A DNA stretch of 64,000 bases from an uncultured Roseovarius sp. (lineage in GTDB: Bacteria; Pseudomonadota; Alphaproteobacteria; Rhodobacterales; Rhodobacteraceae). Under the pieces are notes generated by a model that worked only from the letters and a program-made list of their open reading frames with translations, was not told the DNA's origin and searched no databases. The stretch is taken from positions 1 through 64,000 of the forward strand of contig NZ_CAMYMD010000019.1 in the NCBI RefSeq assembly GCF_947259555.1, given 5' to 3'. A program made the position numbers and the translations under genes. Positions within the stretch are counted from its first letter, which is position 1. Every line of letters starts with the position of its first letter. This document shows, in pieces, positions 8,903 to 18,205 of the stretch.

Positions 8903-9107
8903 AGGTGGTGAAATTTGTCGGATGGCCTCTGTGCGTTTGATGGAGATTGAACACTGGCAAATACGGAATTTATTACGCACTGCTTTTATTTGAGTGTGGC
9001 CAGCGTTTGTGGTTGTCGTGTGTGGTTGGTGTTTCGAGGTAGTGCCCCACCGGGTGGTGTAAGAGGCCGCGCGCGGAGCCTTTTGGCGTAGCGCGGCGTG
9101 CGGCCGG
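8903..9107. other. intergenic stretch at an element junction
   Basis: No gene is supported here. Its right-hand part (about 9,040-9,078) carries a short sequence found again near 23,984-24,026, described as a dispersed repeat. The recombinase reading frame becomes recognisable only at about 9,108, so the junction that removed the recombinase head lies inside this stretch. Confidence 0.5.
9040..9078 (+). repeat. dispersed repeat copy 1 (GTAAGAGGCCGCGCGCGG core)
   Basis: The core around 9,058-9,075 recurs exactly around 24,008-24,025, and similarity extends upstream on both sides (GGTAnTGCCC, then TGGTGTAAG). GTAA-starting ends are typical of IS66-family elements, but no IS66 gene is present, so the identity of the element is open. 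It sits directly before the truncated recombinase. Confidence 0.5.
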
Positions 9108-10505
9108 GGCTGGCGGCGGCCGACATACGCCACCATCCACCGCATGATCGTCAATCCGGCCTACGGCGGGTCCTATGCCTATGGCAAGACCCGGATAGCG
9201 GCGGGGTTCGGGACATCGGCCATTCGCAGGAAAGATCGCGACGAATGGGTTGCATCGAAGCCGGGTGCCCATGAAGGCTACGTGAGTTGGGAACGGGCGG
9301 AGGCGATCCGCAAGATGGTCAGCGACAATATCCCTCAGAGCCGGCATCACGGCGCAGCCAAACATGGGGCCGCCCTTTTGACCGGGCTTCGGCGCTGTGG
9401 CCGCAAGCTGACGGTTCGCTATACCGGCAAGAAACACGATATTCCCCGCTACTCCTGCTGGCGCGGTCCTTTGGATAATGGCGAGGCGCGCTGCATCGCT
9501 TTTGGCGAATTGCGAGTCGACGATGCCATTGAACACGCACTCCTGCAGGTGGTCGGCCCGGGCGCCATCGCCGCGGCGGAGGCTGCCGCCCTGCAAGTGG
9601 CGCGTCAGCGGGATCAGGTTCGCGATGCGCTCTGTCGCGACCTTGAGGCCGCGCACTACGAGGCAAATCGCGCGTTTCGGCAGTATGATGCATCCGATCC
9701 CGAGAACCGCCTTGTGACCGCCGAACTGGAGACCCGCTGGAACCGGGCACTCACGCATGTCCAGGAGGTCGAGAATAAGATCGCTCACCACGATACGGAC
9801 ACCCCGAGGGGGACAGCATTGCCGGTGGAAGACCTGACGGCCCTCGGGAGCGATCTCGAACAAGTCTGGTTCGCGCCGACCACCGATGCCAAGCTCAGGA
9901 AGCGCATCGTTCGCACGGTGATCCGGGAAGTGGTGGCGGAACTCGATGATATTGCCTCCGAGATCGTTTTGCTGGTTCATTGGGCCGGGGCCGCCCATAC
10001 CGAAATCCGCCTGCCCAAGCGCCGTCGCGGACAGCACAACGCAACAGCACCGGATATTGTCGAAGCCGTCCGCCAGCTTGCGCGGATCGCCAGCGACGAT
10101 GTCATCGCGCGCATTTTGAACCGGAACGGTTGCGCCACCGGAAACGGCAACCGCTGGACAAGGGAACGGGTTACGGCACTCCGGTCCTACCGCAAAATAC
10201 CGGTATTCAAGCCCGAACCCAATGGTCTCGATCTCTGGCTCAATCTCTCCGGCGCGGCCAAACTGCTCGGAGTAGCCCCAAGAACGTTGCGCTTGGCAGC
10301 AGAAGCAGGTGATATCAAAGCCAATCACCCGCTTGCAGACGATCCATGGGTATTCGAGCGCGCGGAACTATCAAAAACGGCGGCACAACAGATCAAGAAA
10401 CGGGCGCGGCAAAACCCCAAACACCCCGCAGTATCGCACCCGGATCAGCAAAATCTATTTTCTTCAACAACAAAGAAAGATGGGCGTAATGAAGCAAAGT
10501 TGTAG
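9108..10505 (+). pseudogene. large serine recombinase lacking its catalytic N-terminus
   Basis: The frame reads as the C-terminal two-thirds of a large serine recombinase: the recombinase domain starts at WRRPTYATIHRMIVNPAYGG, which runs upstream of the ATG at 9,144, and continues through a zinc-ribbon-like section (LRRCGRK then YSCWRG) and a coiled-coil region near residues 140-230. The end carries a small helix-turn-helix-like segment (LSGAAKLLGVAPRTLR). The resolvase catalytic domain with the nucleophilic Ser, about 150-170 residues, is missing, so the protein cannot recombine DNA. It is read as the relic of an integrative element and marks the right side of the defence-like operon. Confidence 0.75.
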
Positions 10506-10519
10506 TGTTTTCTCCAGCC

Positions 10520-10704
10520 CGCGATGATGCCCTCGGCTTGTCATCGAAGACATCCGATACGCCATCGAGCAGCTGATCTTTCCACTGCTTGATCTGGTTT
10601 GGGTGGAGGTCGAACTGCGTCGCCAGCTCGCTCATCGTTCTGTCGCCCTTCAGCGCCGCCAATGCGACCTTTGCCTTGAAGGCAGGGCTGTGGTTCCGTC
10701 GCCC
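10520..10704 (-). pseudogene. IS3-family orfA remnant
   Basis: The minus strand reads RRNHSPAFKAKVALAALKG followed by an HTH typical of IS3-family OrfA (ELATQFDLHPNQIKQWKDQL). It breaks off after FDDKPR and no orfB follows, so only the front third of an element remains. The same start motif is present in the remnant at 13,321, in the opposite orientation. Confidence 0.75.
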
Positions 10705-10939
10705 AAAAACACCTTGCGCAAGGGCCGTCCATAGATTCGCTCCTTCGTCCCGACAAAGCTGCCGGATTGGGAGCAGAAAATCCACCTAACTCATCTGTTC
10801 AGATTTGCCGAGCCACCTCTATGTCCGAAGTCTCTCGACGTGAAAACACACTTGGGCCGTTCTCTGGTCCGTAGGACGCGCCACGCCGCCAGAAGTCGCC
10901 CCTTAATCAGGGAATAGGCTCCACCTGACTTTGCCCGAA

Positions 10940-11563
10940 TCAATCCTTCTGCGCTTGCGCGGCATTCGCCACAAGCCGCCTGGTGACCAGGCGCATCACG
11001 GCCATGGCGAATTTGGGGTCTTCATACTGCAATCGCGTAAAGCGCTTCTCGTTGAGTTCGTAAACAACCGTATCCTCCACGCACCGAACCGTTGCCATTC
11101 GCGCGGCACTGCTGTTGAAGAACGCCATCTCACCGAAAATCTTTCCCGCAGGCACAGTCACATTCTGACCCTCGATTTCAACGAGGCCCTCGGACAGATA
11201 ATAAAGGCTGTCAACCGGATCGCCCTTCTCAAAAAGGAAATCGCCCGACTGGATGACACGTTTTTTGCCATAAGACATGGCGGCGGAGAAATCGGGTTCG
11301 GACTCGTCCGTCATATGCGTCACCAATCTGCTAAGCGCTATGAGTTCGTAGAGGCGATAAGCGTTGATGGAGAGCAAGATGACTTCAATCGCCAGAAGCG
11401 GCCAGATCTGAAACAAAGCGCTATAGATGATGAAGCAGACCGATGACAAGATCACGAGGACACGCAGCCAGATCATCGAATTCATGGAGAACGTCGCCAA
11501 TTTGAACGCAACAGCGAGCCAGCCAACGGCTTCAATCATGTGGTGTGTGGTGATGAATTCCAT
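10940..11563 (-). CDS. membrane protein with C-terminal cyclic-nucleotide-binding domain (Popeye-like layout)
   Basis: 207 residues; ATG at 11,563 is preceded by GGAGAATAGGGAA. The first 75 residues contain about three membrane helices (WLAVAFKLATF, LRVLVILSSVCFIIYSAL, WPLLAIEVILLSINAY). Residues about 90-195 are a cNMP-binding fold with the phosphate-binding cassette FGEMAFFNSSAARMATVR; the cassette Arg is present, while the residue usually Thr or Ser beside it is Met. Three helices plus a cNMP domain is the Popeye-type arrangement. It probably senses cyclic nucleotides at the inner membrane. A class III cyclase gene lies 2.5 kb away, but a functional link is only a guess. Confidence 0.8.
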   Translation of the reverse strand: MEFITTHHMIEAVGWLAVAFKLATFSMNSMIWLRVLVILSSVCFIIYSALFQIWPLLAIEVILLSINAYRLYELIALSRLVTHMTDESEPDFSAAMSYGKKRVIQSGDFLFEKGDPVDSLYYLSEGLVEIEGQNVTVPAGKIFGEMAFFNSSAARMATVRCVEDTVVYELNEKRFTRLQYEDPKFAMAVMRLVTRRLVANAAQAQKD

Positions 11564-11699
11564 TTCCCTATTCTCCTAATGCGCCCGCCGAGCCAGGAAC
11601 CATGTCAAGGATCTGGTCAAACGCTACGGTCCTGTTGTCGCTACCATTCAGAAATGTACAGTTTCAGTCGGCGTCAGGGTTTTGGTCCCTCGGTCAGGA

Positions 11700-13118
11700 T
11701 CATTTGTCTTCCACATGCTTCTGGAGTGTATGGGCAATGAGGCTGCCATGGCCAAAGAGCGCGCTATGGCTCCGGTGCCGCATGCTTTCTTGCGGAGGGT
11801 TCTTTATCAGCCGCCATCCCAACCATATCGCGATTGAGGCAAAGATTACGCTACCGAGCGCCTGTCCGATCAAAACCCCTTGCGCGCCCATCAGGACCCC
11901 TCCAGCGACGACAAACGGCCAAGTGCCCAGGGTGTTCTGCCCCCAATTCAACCACATCGAATAAGACGGGCGGCCCAGCGTGTTGAATGACGCGCTCGCC
12001 ACAAAGACCGAGCCACTGAAGAACGATGACAGTGCCAGGGGGAAGCAGTAGAGGTATATCAGTTCCCTCGTCAGGTTCTCGGCATTAAAGAGATCAGCAA
12101 TCGGGCCACGGAAGGCAAACAATATCATGGTTATACAGAGCACATAGATCGCGACAAACTTGATGGCATCGAGATAGGCGCGTTTGACCCGATCAATATG
12201 GTCGGCACCGAAATTCTGTCCGATGATTGGCCCGATGGCACCCGAAAGCGCCCAAATTACGGAGAAGGCAACCGGCGTCATCCTTCCGATCACGGCCATC
12301 CCGGCCACCGCCTCTGGCCCGAATTTTGACATTTCTCGGGTCACGATCGCCGTGCCAATGGGCGTGGCCACACTGGCCAGCACGGCCCGATTGGCGAAAT
12401 GTGTCACCGTCTGGAGGTCACGCCAGAGCAAGCGCACGCTTGGGGGGACAAACGCATTGTGCTTGCGCAACGCCGGATAAAGGGCAAGGCCCAGCGTCAC
12501 GAAGCGCGCCGCCACCGTTGCCCAGGCCGCACCCGGCAAGCCCATGCCCAGCGCGAAGATGAAGATCGGGTCAAGCACCGCATTGGTCAACGCGCCGAAA
12601 AGGGATGGGTACATCGCCAACCGGAGCTCACCGTAGCATCGCAACGACGCGACTGTGACCATGGACAGGCCCGACACCCAAGTGAATGGCAAGACAATCC
12701 AAAGATAGGTCGCCGCAAGGTCAGCCACCTCTCCCGTGGCACCGAGAGCTCTTACGAAAAACTCAATATTGGTCAATAGAATCAGCGGCATGGCGATCCC
12801 GATCACCATAACGAGCATCGCTGTGCTCGTGGCGTATTCTCGGGCCTCCAACTCATCATCCTCGCCGATTGACCGCGATACCAAAACGCTGGCTGCGACT
12901 GACAGGCCAATATTGATTGCGCTGGTAAAGAACATGAGAGCGCTGGCATAGCCAGCGGCGGCGGCCATTTCCTCATACCCGAGCATCGAAATGAATATCA
13001 GGTCGATCAGATCGACCGCATAGATCGCCATCAGGCCGATGCTGGCCGTAAAGGATGAAACCGAAACGTGACGCATGATGCTGCCGGTCGTGAATTTGGC
13101 GTTCTTCCCGGGCGTCAT
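11700..13118 (-). CDS. MATE-family multidrug/toxin efflux transporter
   Basis: 472 residues from ATG 13,118 (AAGGACC seven bases upstream). The open frame extends to 13,676 but would run through IS DNA, so the internal start is preferred. About twelve membrane helices are visible in two homologous halves. Typical MATE features are the N-terminal MRHVSVSSFTASIGLMAIY helix, DLIDLIFISMLG and the second-half segment AVIGRMTPVAFSVIWALSG followed by GPIIGQNFGA. MATE proteins export cationic drugs or metabolites against a Na+ or H+ gradient. The gene follows the cNMP-binding gene's strand and lies between two inverted IS3 remnants, suggesting it arrived with mobile DNA. Confidence 0.88.
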   Translation of the reverse strand: MTPGKNAKFTTGSIMRHVSVSSFTASIGLMAIYAVDLIDLIFISMLGYEEMAAAAGYASALMFFTSAINIGLSVAASVLVSRSIGEDDELEAREYATSTAMLVMVIGIAMPLILLTNIEFFVRALGATGEVADLAATYLWIVLPFTWVSGLSMVTVASLRCYGELRLAMYPSLFGALTNAVLDPIFIFALGMGLPGAAWATVAARFVTLGLALYPALRKHNAFVPPSVRLLWRDLQTVTHFANRAVLASVATPIGTAIVTREMSKFGPEAVAGMAVIGRMTPVAFSVIWALSGAIGPIIGQNFGADHIDRVKRAYLDAIKFVAIYVLCITMILFAFRGPIADLFNAENLTRELIYLYCFPLALSSFFSGSVFVASASFNTLGRPSYSMWLNWGQNTLGTWPFVVAGGVLMGAQGVLIGQALGSVIFASIAIWLGWRLIKNPPQESMRHRSHSALFGHGSLIAHTLQKHVEDK

Positions 13119-13254
13119 CTCAGGTCCTTCGTAGTTGGGCCGGTCATCGACAGCAAGAGCATCCCGGGGCCACATGAATTCCCCGTTGCACACGACGAGT
13201 GTACAAAGGTTGGGCAGAGGCCGGTAGCCTAGAGTTTCATCGAGGTGGTTCCGG

Positions 13255-13855
13255 AAATCTGAACAGCCGGGATAGGTGGATTTTCCGTGCAACGGCGGCA
13301 TGATGCTCCGAGCAAGGAGAAGACCATGGCAAGACGGCCGCGCCGGAATCACAGCCCGGCATTCAAGGCGAAAGTGGCTGTAGCTGCGATCAAGGGCGAG
13401 AAGACGCTGATCGCACTGGCGCAGGATTTCGACGTTCATTCGAACCAGATCAAGCAGTGCGTGACCAGTTGCTTGAGGGCGCGACCGGGGTGTTCGGCGA
13501 CAGCCCGAAGGCCGCGGCGGAACCGGCGATCGACGTGAAGACCCGGCAGGCGAAGGTCGGAGAGTTGACGCTGGAGAACGATTTTTTGCCCGGCGCGCTC
13601 GGCAAGGCGGGCCTGTTGCCGAGCGCAAAAGGATGATCGATCTCACTGCGAAGCTGAGTATCAGCCGCCAAGCCAAGGTGCTGGGGATCAGCCGGGGCAG
13701 TGTCTAATACAAGCCCCGCCCGGTGTCGGACGCCGATCTCAAGCTGACGCACCGGATCGACAAGCTGCATATGGAATTCCCGTTCGCAGGCAGCCGGATG
13801 CTGCAGGGGCTACTGGTCCAGGAGGGCTTCAAGTCACCGATCAACTACGAAAGGA
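13255..13855 (+). pseudogene. IS3-family element remnant (orfA and broken orfB)
   Basis: After an element-end-like stretch (TGAACAG, AGGTGGATTTTC) orfA starts at 13,326 (MARRPRRNHSPAFKAKVAV) but shifts frame after SNQIKQ. The orfB part is readable in pieces, for example KRMIDLTAKLSISRQAKVLG and then a TAA where a tyrosine codon is expected, followed by RPVSDADLKLTHRIDKLHM and a cut-off near 13,855 before the DDE catalytic core. It is clearly dead. The other remnant at 10,520-10,704 has the opposite orientation. Confidence 0.8.
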
Positions 13856-14036
13856 CCGCCACTGAAGGGCTGGTATCTCCAAGCCCATAACCGTCCACGA
13901 AACCGGTGGAAACTCCGCTTTAACGGCGGATTTGTCGGTGTTTCGGGGCTCGTCCTTTGGCTTCGGGGATAGCTTCTTACTTCATCGCTGTCAGGTTTAA
14001 GGTGTTGATCCGATTTTGACTTGATCGCATTGCGTG

Positions 14037-15881
14037 TCACGTCGCTGGGCTTCGGCACCTGCCGATCCAAATCGTCTCTGTGGAACTCCGGCCACGCAAC
14101 GATTGATCGGCTAGTGGGGTCAGTTGAGCCGTCTCGGCCCAGGCTAGCGCCCGGCTTTCGCTGGCGATCAGGGCATCCGACATGGCCAACTCTGCGCCCT
14201 GGGATTTGGCAAACTCTTGCAACCTGCTGGCCGTGTTGACGACATCGCCGCTGATAGAAACAACCCTGTGTCGCTTTCCACCAAGAATGCCAAGCTGCAC
14301 TTTCCCGGCGTGGCCGCCGATGCGTAAACTCACACCGTCCCTTGCCGCAGCATGGAATAGTCTTTCGGCGAACTCCAGCGCATGCGTGGCATCTCCCTCA
14401 GCCGGTTCGGGAAGGCCGAATACAACAAGGAGACCATCGCCGGAGAAGTCCAGAATTGCCCCGCCCAGCGGATCGGCAGCGGCCTCTACCTGTTCGTGAA
14501 AGGCGCTCAAGAAGTCGGCCGTGCCAGCGGGCCCCATACGTTCTGCCATCGTGGTAAACCCGGCTACGTCGACGAACAGGACGACTGCTTGCTGAGGCGC
14601 AAGACGACTCAGCGGGTTAGTTTGAGAGGCGATGGCTTCGACCAAGCGCGGTGACTGAAAGCGCGCGAGATTGGTCGCACGACGTCGTGTGTTCAGAAAG
14701 CGCAACGTCCCTCCGACCGCCAGTCCCACCAGAAGCGCCCCCAGCACGGTTGTGGCGTCGAGCCACCAGCCCGCTTCGAACGCCGCTTGCAATGCAGACA
14801 GCGTTGCCGCCGCTAAAAGGGCGCTGACCAGCAAGGCAAGCCATGGTCGCGCAAGCCCCCCGGCAAAGAGCCCTGCCAAAGCAACAGTAACGGCCAGTGC
14901 CCCGCCGAGACCCAAGGCCATCAAATCGCGGCGCAGAACCCGCCCGTCGAGCAGGTTGCCGGCGAAGGTCGCATGTGCTTCCACACCGGGCAGCGTTGCG
15001 TCAAGACTGGTGGCATGGCGGTCGCCAAAGCCCGTCGCGGTTGCGCCGATAAATACGATCTTGCCATGCAAGTCAGCGTCGGACAACGCGGCGGCGGAAT
15101 GGATGGGAATGGTTCCACTGGGGCCGTAGAAATTGAGTGGCAGCGCACCCTGCAAGTCCAATCTTGCTGTGGGCCATGCGCCCTCCAACCGTCCCCCGGG
15201 AAAACCGCCTGATAGGATCAGGTCGGGCCGGGACCGCTGTACTGAAATCGCCGCGATTGCCAGCCCCGGCACGGTAACCAACCCGTCGGGCGTCTGCACA
15301 GTCAAAGCTGGCCACATTCGGCGAAGCATGCCGTCGCTGTCGTGCCGGACTGTGACATGTCCCACGGCCGCATGACCTTGCAGTCCGGGTGCTGGCCCCA
15401 TCGCGGGCAAGGCCGCCGTTGGGCGCGGGCCAACGACCAGTCCGAATCCACCAGGAATGGTCAAGGCCGATGGGGTGGCCTCTGAGCGTGCCTCAGCGAC
15501 ACCCAAAACCGTGGGCCCCAGTTTGAGCGCCTCGGCCAGCGTTGGGTCATCGTCGCGCGGGTCCACCAAAAGCAGGTCAAGCGCGACAACCTCAGCGCCA
15601 GCGGCGAACGCCTGCCGAACGATTCTTGCGATATCGGCGCGGCTTGGTGGAAAGGCCTCCAGTGTGGACACCGCAAGATCGTCGAACACCACGATGGCCA
15701 CCGGATCGGACGGCGGCAATGGCCCCCGCACCGCAAAGCGCAGATCAAGCAGCCGCCCCTCAATGCCCGCGCCAATCCTGCCTCTTTCACCCGGATGCCA
15801 TATAACGAGGACCAAGGCGCCGATCAGTACCAACAGGCCAACGCGCGCCCAGCGTACAAGGGCTAGGCCGCGGCCTGTCAC
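14037..15881 (-). CDS. CHASE2-domain class III adenylate/guanylate cyclase
   Basis: 614 residues from GTG 15,881, whose first bases overlap the FecR stop (GTGA). One N-terminal helix is followed by an extracytoplasmic CHASE2 sensor domain (about 30-320, with VAIVVFDD and EVVALDLLLVDP), three membrane helices (about 325-395) and a cytoplasmic class III cyclase domain (about 425-605). The metal-binding Asp are in LFVDVAGFT and SGDGLLVVFG, and the transition-state Asn and Arg in GDVVNTASRL. The Lys that selects adenine in most adenylate cyclases (KxxGD) reads Asp here (DFSGD). It probably makes cAMP in response to an envelope signal sensed with the FecR protein; nucleotide specificity is uncertain. 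Confidence 0.88.
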   Translation of the reverse strand: MTGRGLALVRWARVGLLVLIGALVLVIWHPGERGRIGAGIEGRLLDLRFAVRGPLPPSDPVAIVVFDDLAVSTLEAFPPSRADIARIVRQAFAAGAEVVALDLLLVDPRDDDPTLAEALKLGPTVLGVAEARSEATPSALTIPGGFGLVVGPRPTAALPAMGPAPGLQGHAAVGHVTVRHDSDGMLRRMWPALTVQTPDGLVTVPGLAIAAISVQRSRPDLILSGGFPGGRLEGAWPTARLDLQGALPLNFYGPSGTIPIHSAAALSDADLHGKIVFIGATATGFGDRHATSLDATLPGVEAHATFAGNLLDGRVLRRDLMALGLGGALAVTVALAGLFAGGLARPWLALLVSALLAAATLSALQAAFEAGWWLDATTVLGALLVGLAVGGTLRFLNTRRRATNLARFQSPRLVEAIASQTNPLSRLAPQQAVVLFVDVAGFTTMAERMGPAGTADFLSAFHEQVEAAADPLGGAILDFSGDGLLVVFGLPEPAEGDATHALEFAERLFHAAARDGVSLRIGGHAGKVQLGILGGKRHRVVSISGDVVNTASRLQEFAKSQGAELAMSDALIASESRALAWAETAQLTPLADQSLRGRSSTETIWIGRCRSPAT

Positions 15882-16504
15882 CAATCGGGCCCCAGCAACT
15901 CAGCAAAGCGGTCAATCCGCAGCTGGCCCCATTGGACAACTGAACCGACTGTGCCGTCCGCCGTGACATCGACACCGTCCCCCGGGCCTAACTGCACCGT
16001 TTCGGTCTCGCCAAAGACAAAGACTGCTCCTTCGCGCGCGAAAACCGCGCTGGCGCCCTCGGTAACACGCATGGCCCATTCGGTGGAACGCACGGCGGCC
16101 ACGGCCGACGGTGTTCGAATCTGAATGGTCTCGCCGGTATCGTCGCCATCGGAGAAGAACCCCGCGATACCCTGCATTAGCCGCATACCGAATGTCTGCT
16201 GCGCGTCGTCCACGAGGCGCGCGACCGCGATTTCGGAGGCCGGACCGACAACGACGCGCAGCTCGCTATCACACTGCAGCGTAACGCGGGCATTGTGCTC
16301 GGTGCGCAGCGTCGCGCCACGGCCCAATCCAAGCCCGACCTCCGCTGCCCGGCGGCCATTGCCCGGCGCCGACACCACGCTGGCGCCCTCGACAGAAAGA
16401 ACAACGCAGATGCCCCGGACATCCGTCTGCGCCATCACGGGGAAGCCGGGGGCATAGGCCAGTGCAATGGAAAGGCATATTGTGCGGAACATATTTCTAA
16501 ACAT
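15878..16504 (-). CDS. secreted FecR-domain protein
   Basis: 208 residues with a Sec-type signal peptide (cleavage expected after PVMA). The mature part has the FecR-type beta pattern: a GRGATLRTEHNARVTLQ segment, GPASEIAVA and RTPSAVAAVRSTEWAM, the last being the family's most conserved stretch. Paired FecR and CHASE2-cyclase genes are common in alphaproteobacteria, where the FecR protein is thought to be the periplasmic partner of the cyclase's sensor domain. The gene overlaps the cyclase start by four bases, so the two are one operon. No strong Shine-Dalgarno precedes the ATG at 16,504; a second Met at 16,492 is possible. Confidence 0.85.
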   Translation of the reverse strand: MFRNMFRTICLSIALAYAPGFPVMAQTDVRGICVVLSVEGASVVSAPGNGRRAAEVGLGLGRGATLRTEHNARVTLQCDSELRVVVGPASEIAVARLVDDAQQTFGMRLMQGIAGFFSDGDDTGETIQIRTPSAVAAVRSTEWAMRVTEGASAVFAREGAVFVFGETETVQLGPGDGVDVTADGTVGSVVQWGQLRIDRFAELLGPDW

Positions 16505-16707
16505 ATGTGAGGCGCCGTCCCAGGACGTCGACCGAAGCCAGTGCTTGAGTCAAAAGAGCTTGGCACCAAACCGAAGCCAGACGGTTACCCATCCGAGATA
16601 GAGCCGACATTTCCCAAGTGATGTTGTCTTGAGGAGAGGTTGGCCGATTTTGCGACCGTTTTCAAGCTCGCTCACGCGAGATATGGCCAAAAGTTGGTGA
16701 TGCCTGA
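16505..16707. other. intergenic stretch without a gene
   Basis: No coding frame is convincing. The right-hand part leads into the 3' end of the IS256 remnant and probably holds its degraded terminal repeat. Confidence 0.4.
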
Positions 16708-17302
16708 TCAGGCGGCAGCTTGAACTTGGCGGACCCCGTCTCGGAACTCAATCCCCTGAATGATCTCAGGCAGGCGATTTTGACCGTCGAGTTTGCGCCA
16801 TTTCTTCTGTGCTGACATCATCAGCCTGAAGGCCATGGCCAGTCCTGTCTTGCGGCTCATGCATCCTTTGGTGCGTTTCGTTCGATGCCTGACGGTGGCA
16901 AAGGTACTTTCGATCGGATTGGAGGTCAGCCATCCGCGCCTTGAAGTAGACGCCGTCCGCCCAGAGGTAGAGAAACTGCCGCGCGCCAAGGTCGCGTTTC
17001 TGCCAAGCCTCGTAGTCCTCCCACCAGTCGGATTTGACACGCGTGATAGTCTTGGCGGACAGGCCCTTGGCATTCGGGCCCAGCAACGCCTCCAGCGCCT
17101 CGGAAGAATTGCCCGTGGACACGCCCTTGAGGTAAAGCCACGGCAACAGTTCTTCGACCGATTTGGCCTTGCGCAGATACCGGGGCAGGATGCTGGGCGT
17201 GAAGGTGATCTTGTCTTCGCCAGCGCCCCGGTCCCGCACACGCGGCACTTTCACTGGCACCGGACCGATCCCGGTCATCACTTCCCGTTCCGGTAATTGA
17301 CC
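16708..17302 (-). pseudogene. IS256 (Mutator)-family transposase remnant
   Basis: The minus strand gives a recognisable Mutator-type transposase in two frames: from LVRHGQLPEREVMTGIGPV through SILPRYLRKAKSVEELLPW and LYLWADGVYFKARM in one frame, then after a deletion FATVRHRTKRTKGCMSRKT and MMSAQKKWRKLDGQNRLPEI in another. The region with the central DDE residues between the two parts is lost and the N-terminus is cut off near 17,302, where the integrase fragment begins. The element cannot transpose. Confidence 0.85.
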
Positions 17303-17363
17303 ATGTCGCACCAGGCTCAGGGCCCACTTTTCCCCGCGACAGCCATCGCCGCACACGCCAACA

Positions 17364-17599
17364 GTGGGTTCAAAGGAACAGGCTTCGCGCGCCGCCCATG
17401 GAAAAGCACCGAACCGGTTCGCAAAATCGTCAATGATGCATTTTCTCAAGCTGGCTTGCCGAACTACGGTCCGCATGCCTTTCGGCACATGCTGGCACGC
17501 CAAGCAGCGAATACATCCACCTCGGTCGCGGAATTTGTCGCAAACTCCCAAAACCTTGGCCATACTGACGTTTTAACGACGCTTCGCAGCTATGGCTAG
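17364..17599 (+). pseudogene. tyrosine integrase C-terminal fragment next to tRNA-Ser
   Basis: The plus strand reads about 78 residues of a tyrosine recombinase C-terminus: the HxxR box in YGPHAFRHMLARQ, and LGHTDVLTTLRSYG with the second His and the likely nucleophilic Tyr, then a stop. Everything upstream, including the first catalytic Arg, is missing and replaced by IS256 DNA. It lies 180 bases from the 3' end of tRNA-Ser, where such integrases normally insert, so it looks like the relic of the enzyme that brought in the island to its left. Confidence 0.75.
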
Positions 17600-17779
17600 A
17601 TCAGCAGTGAACGCCAACGAGAACTGATCACCGTACGAAACCCAGAAGAGTGACATGTCTCTCCATGCTCGGGATCAGACATTCAGGGAATACATTAATA
17701 ATATGTGGGAACATGTGTGGGAACGCCCAATTAAAATCCAGGATAAGTTCCAAAATTTCAATGCACTAACGTTGTTTAG

Positions 17780-17869
17780 TGGCGGAGACGATGGGATTCG
17801 AACCCACGAGACCCTTCCGGGCCTACTCCCTTAGCAGGGGAGCGCCTTCGACCACTCGGCCACGTCTCC
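17780..17869 (-). tRNA. tRNA-Ser (anticodon GCU)
   Basis: The minus strand folds as a class II tRNA: acceptor GGAGACG pairs with CGTCTCC, then discriminator G and an encoded CCA; the anticodon stem CTCCC/GGGAG encloses CTGCTAA, giving anticodon GCU; a long variable arm (TAGGCCCGGAAGGGTCT) marks it as serine; the T loop has GGTTCGAATCC. Its 3' end faces the integrase fragment, so it is the probable attachment site of the island. Confidence 0.95.
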
Positions 17870-18205
17870 GCCGACGCGTATAGCCGGGCAAACCAGAGGT
17901 TTACAAGACGAAATTTCAAAAACTTGAGCGAGCTCCGTCAGAGCGGCCAGATCCTTGAACCGCATAGAAATCGTATCTTGGACAACCAGAGGCAAACCGA
18001 CATCAGCATGCATCATCACCGGGTCGCATGTCGCGGACGCTGACCTCGTAAGCGGATGCTCAATGCACTCTGGCACCACACGAGGCGTTGGTCGCTGTCG
18101 CCCAAAGCCTCGCCCTGTTTCAAAACGCCGGACGGGCCTGCCAAAACTGGATGAATGCGCATGCATGACAGAATTACATGACACTGTGTGCTGCCTCGCG
18201 CATAT
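17870..18205. other. intergenic stretch without a supported gene
   Basis: No frame here resembles a protein family. A minus-strand open frame that runs into the tRNA is an artefact of translating the tRNA. The tRNA promoter should lie just right of 17,870. Confidence 0.4.

Noticed and set aside
8973-10328. 451-codon frame antisense to the recombinase remnant
   Set aside because: No family motif, while the plus strand reads clearly as a serine recombinase.
13834-14036. Possible C-terminal end of IS3 orfB or a small minus-strand gene
   Set aside because: After 13,855 no transposase similarity can be read, and the minus-strand frame overlaps the cyclase end without any signal.
17831-18184. Minus-strand open frame ending in a GGDVAEWSKALPC-like stretch
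   Set aside because: It is the translation of the tRNA-Ser gene itself; no other part resembles a protein.
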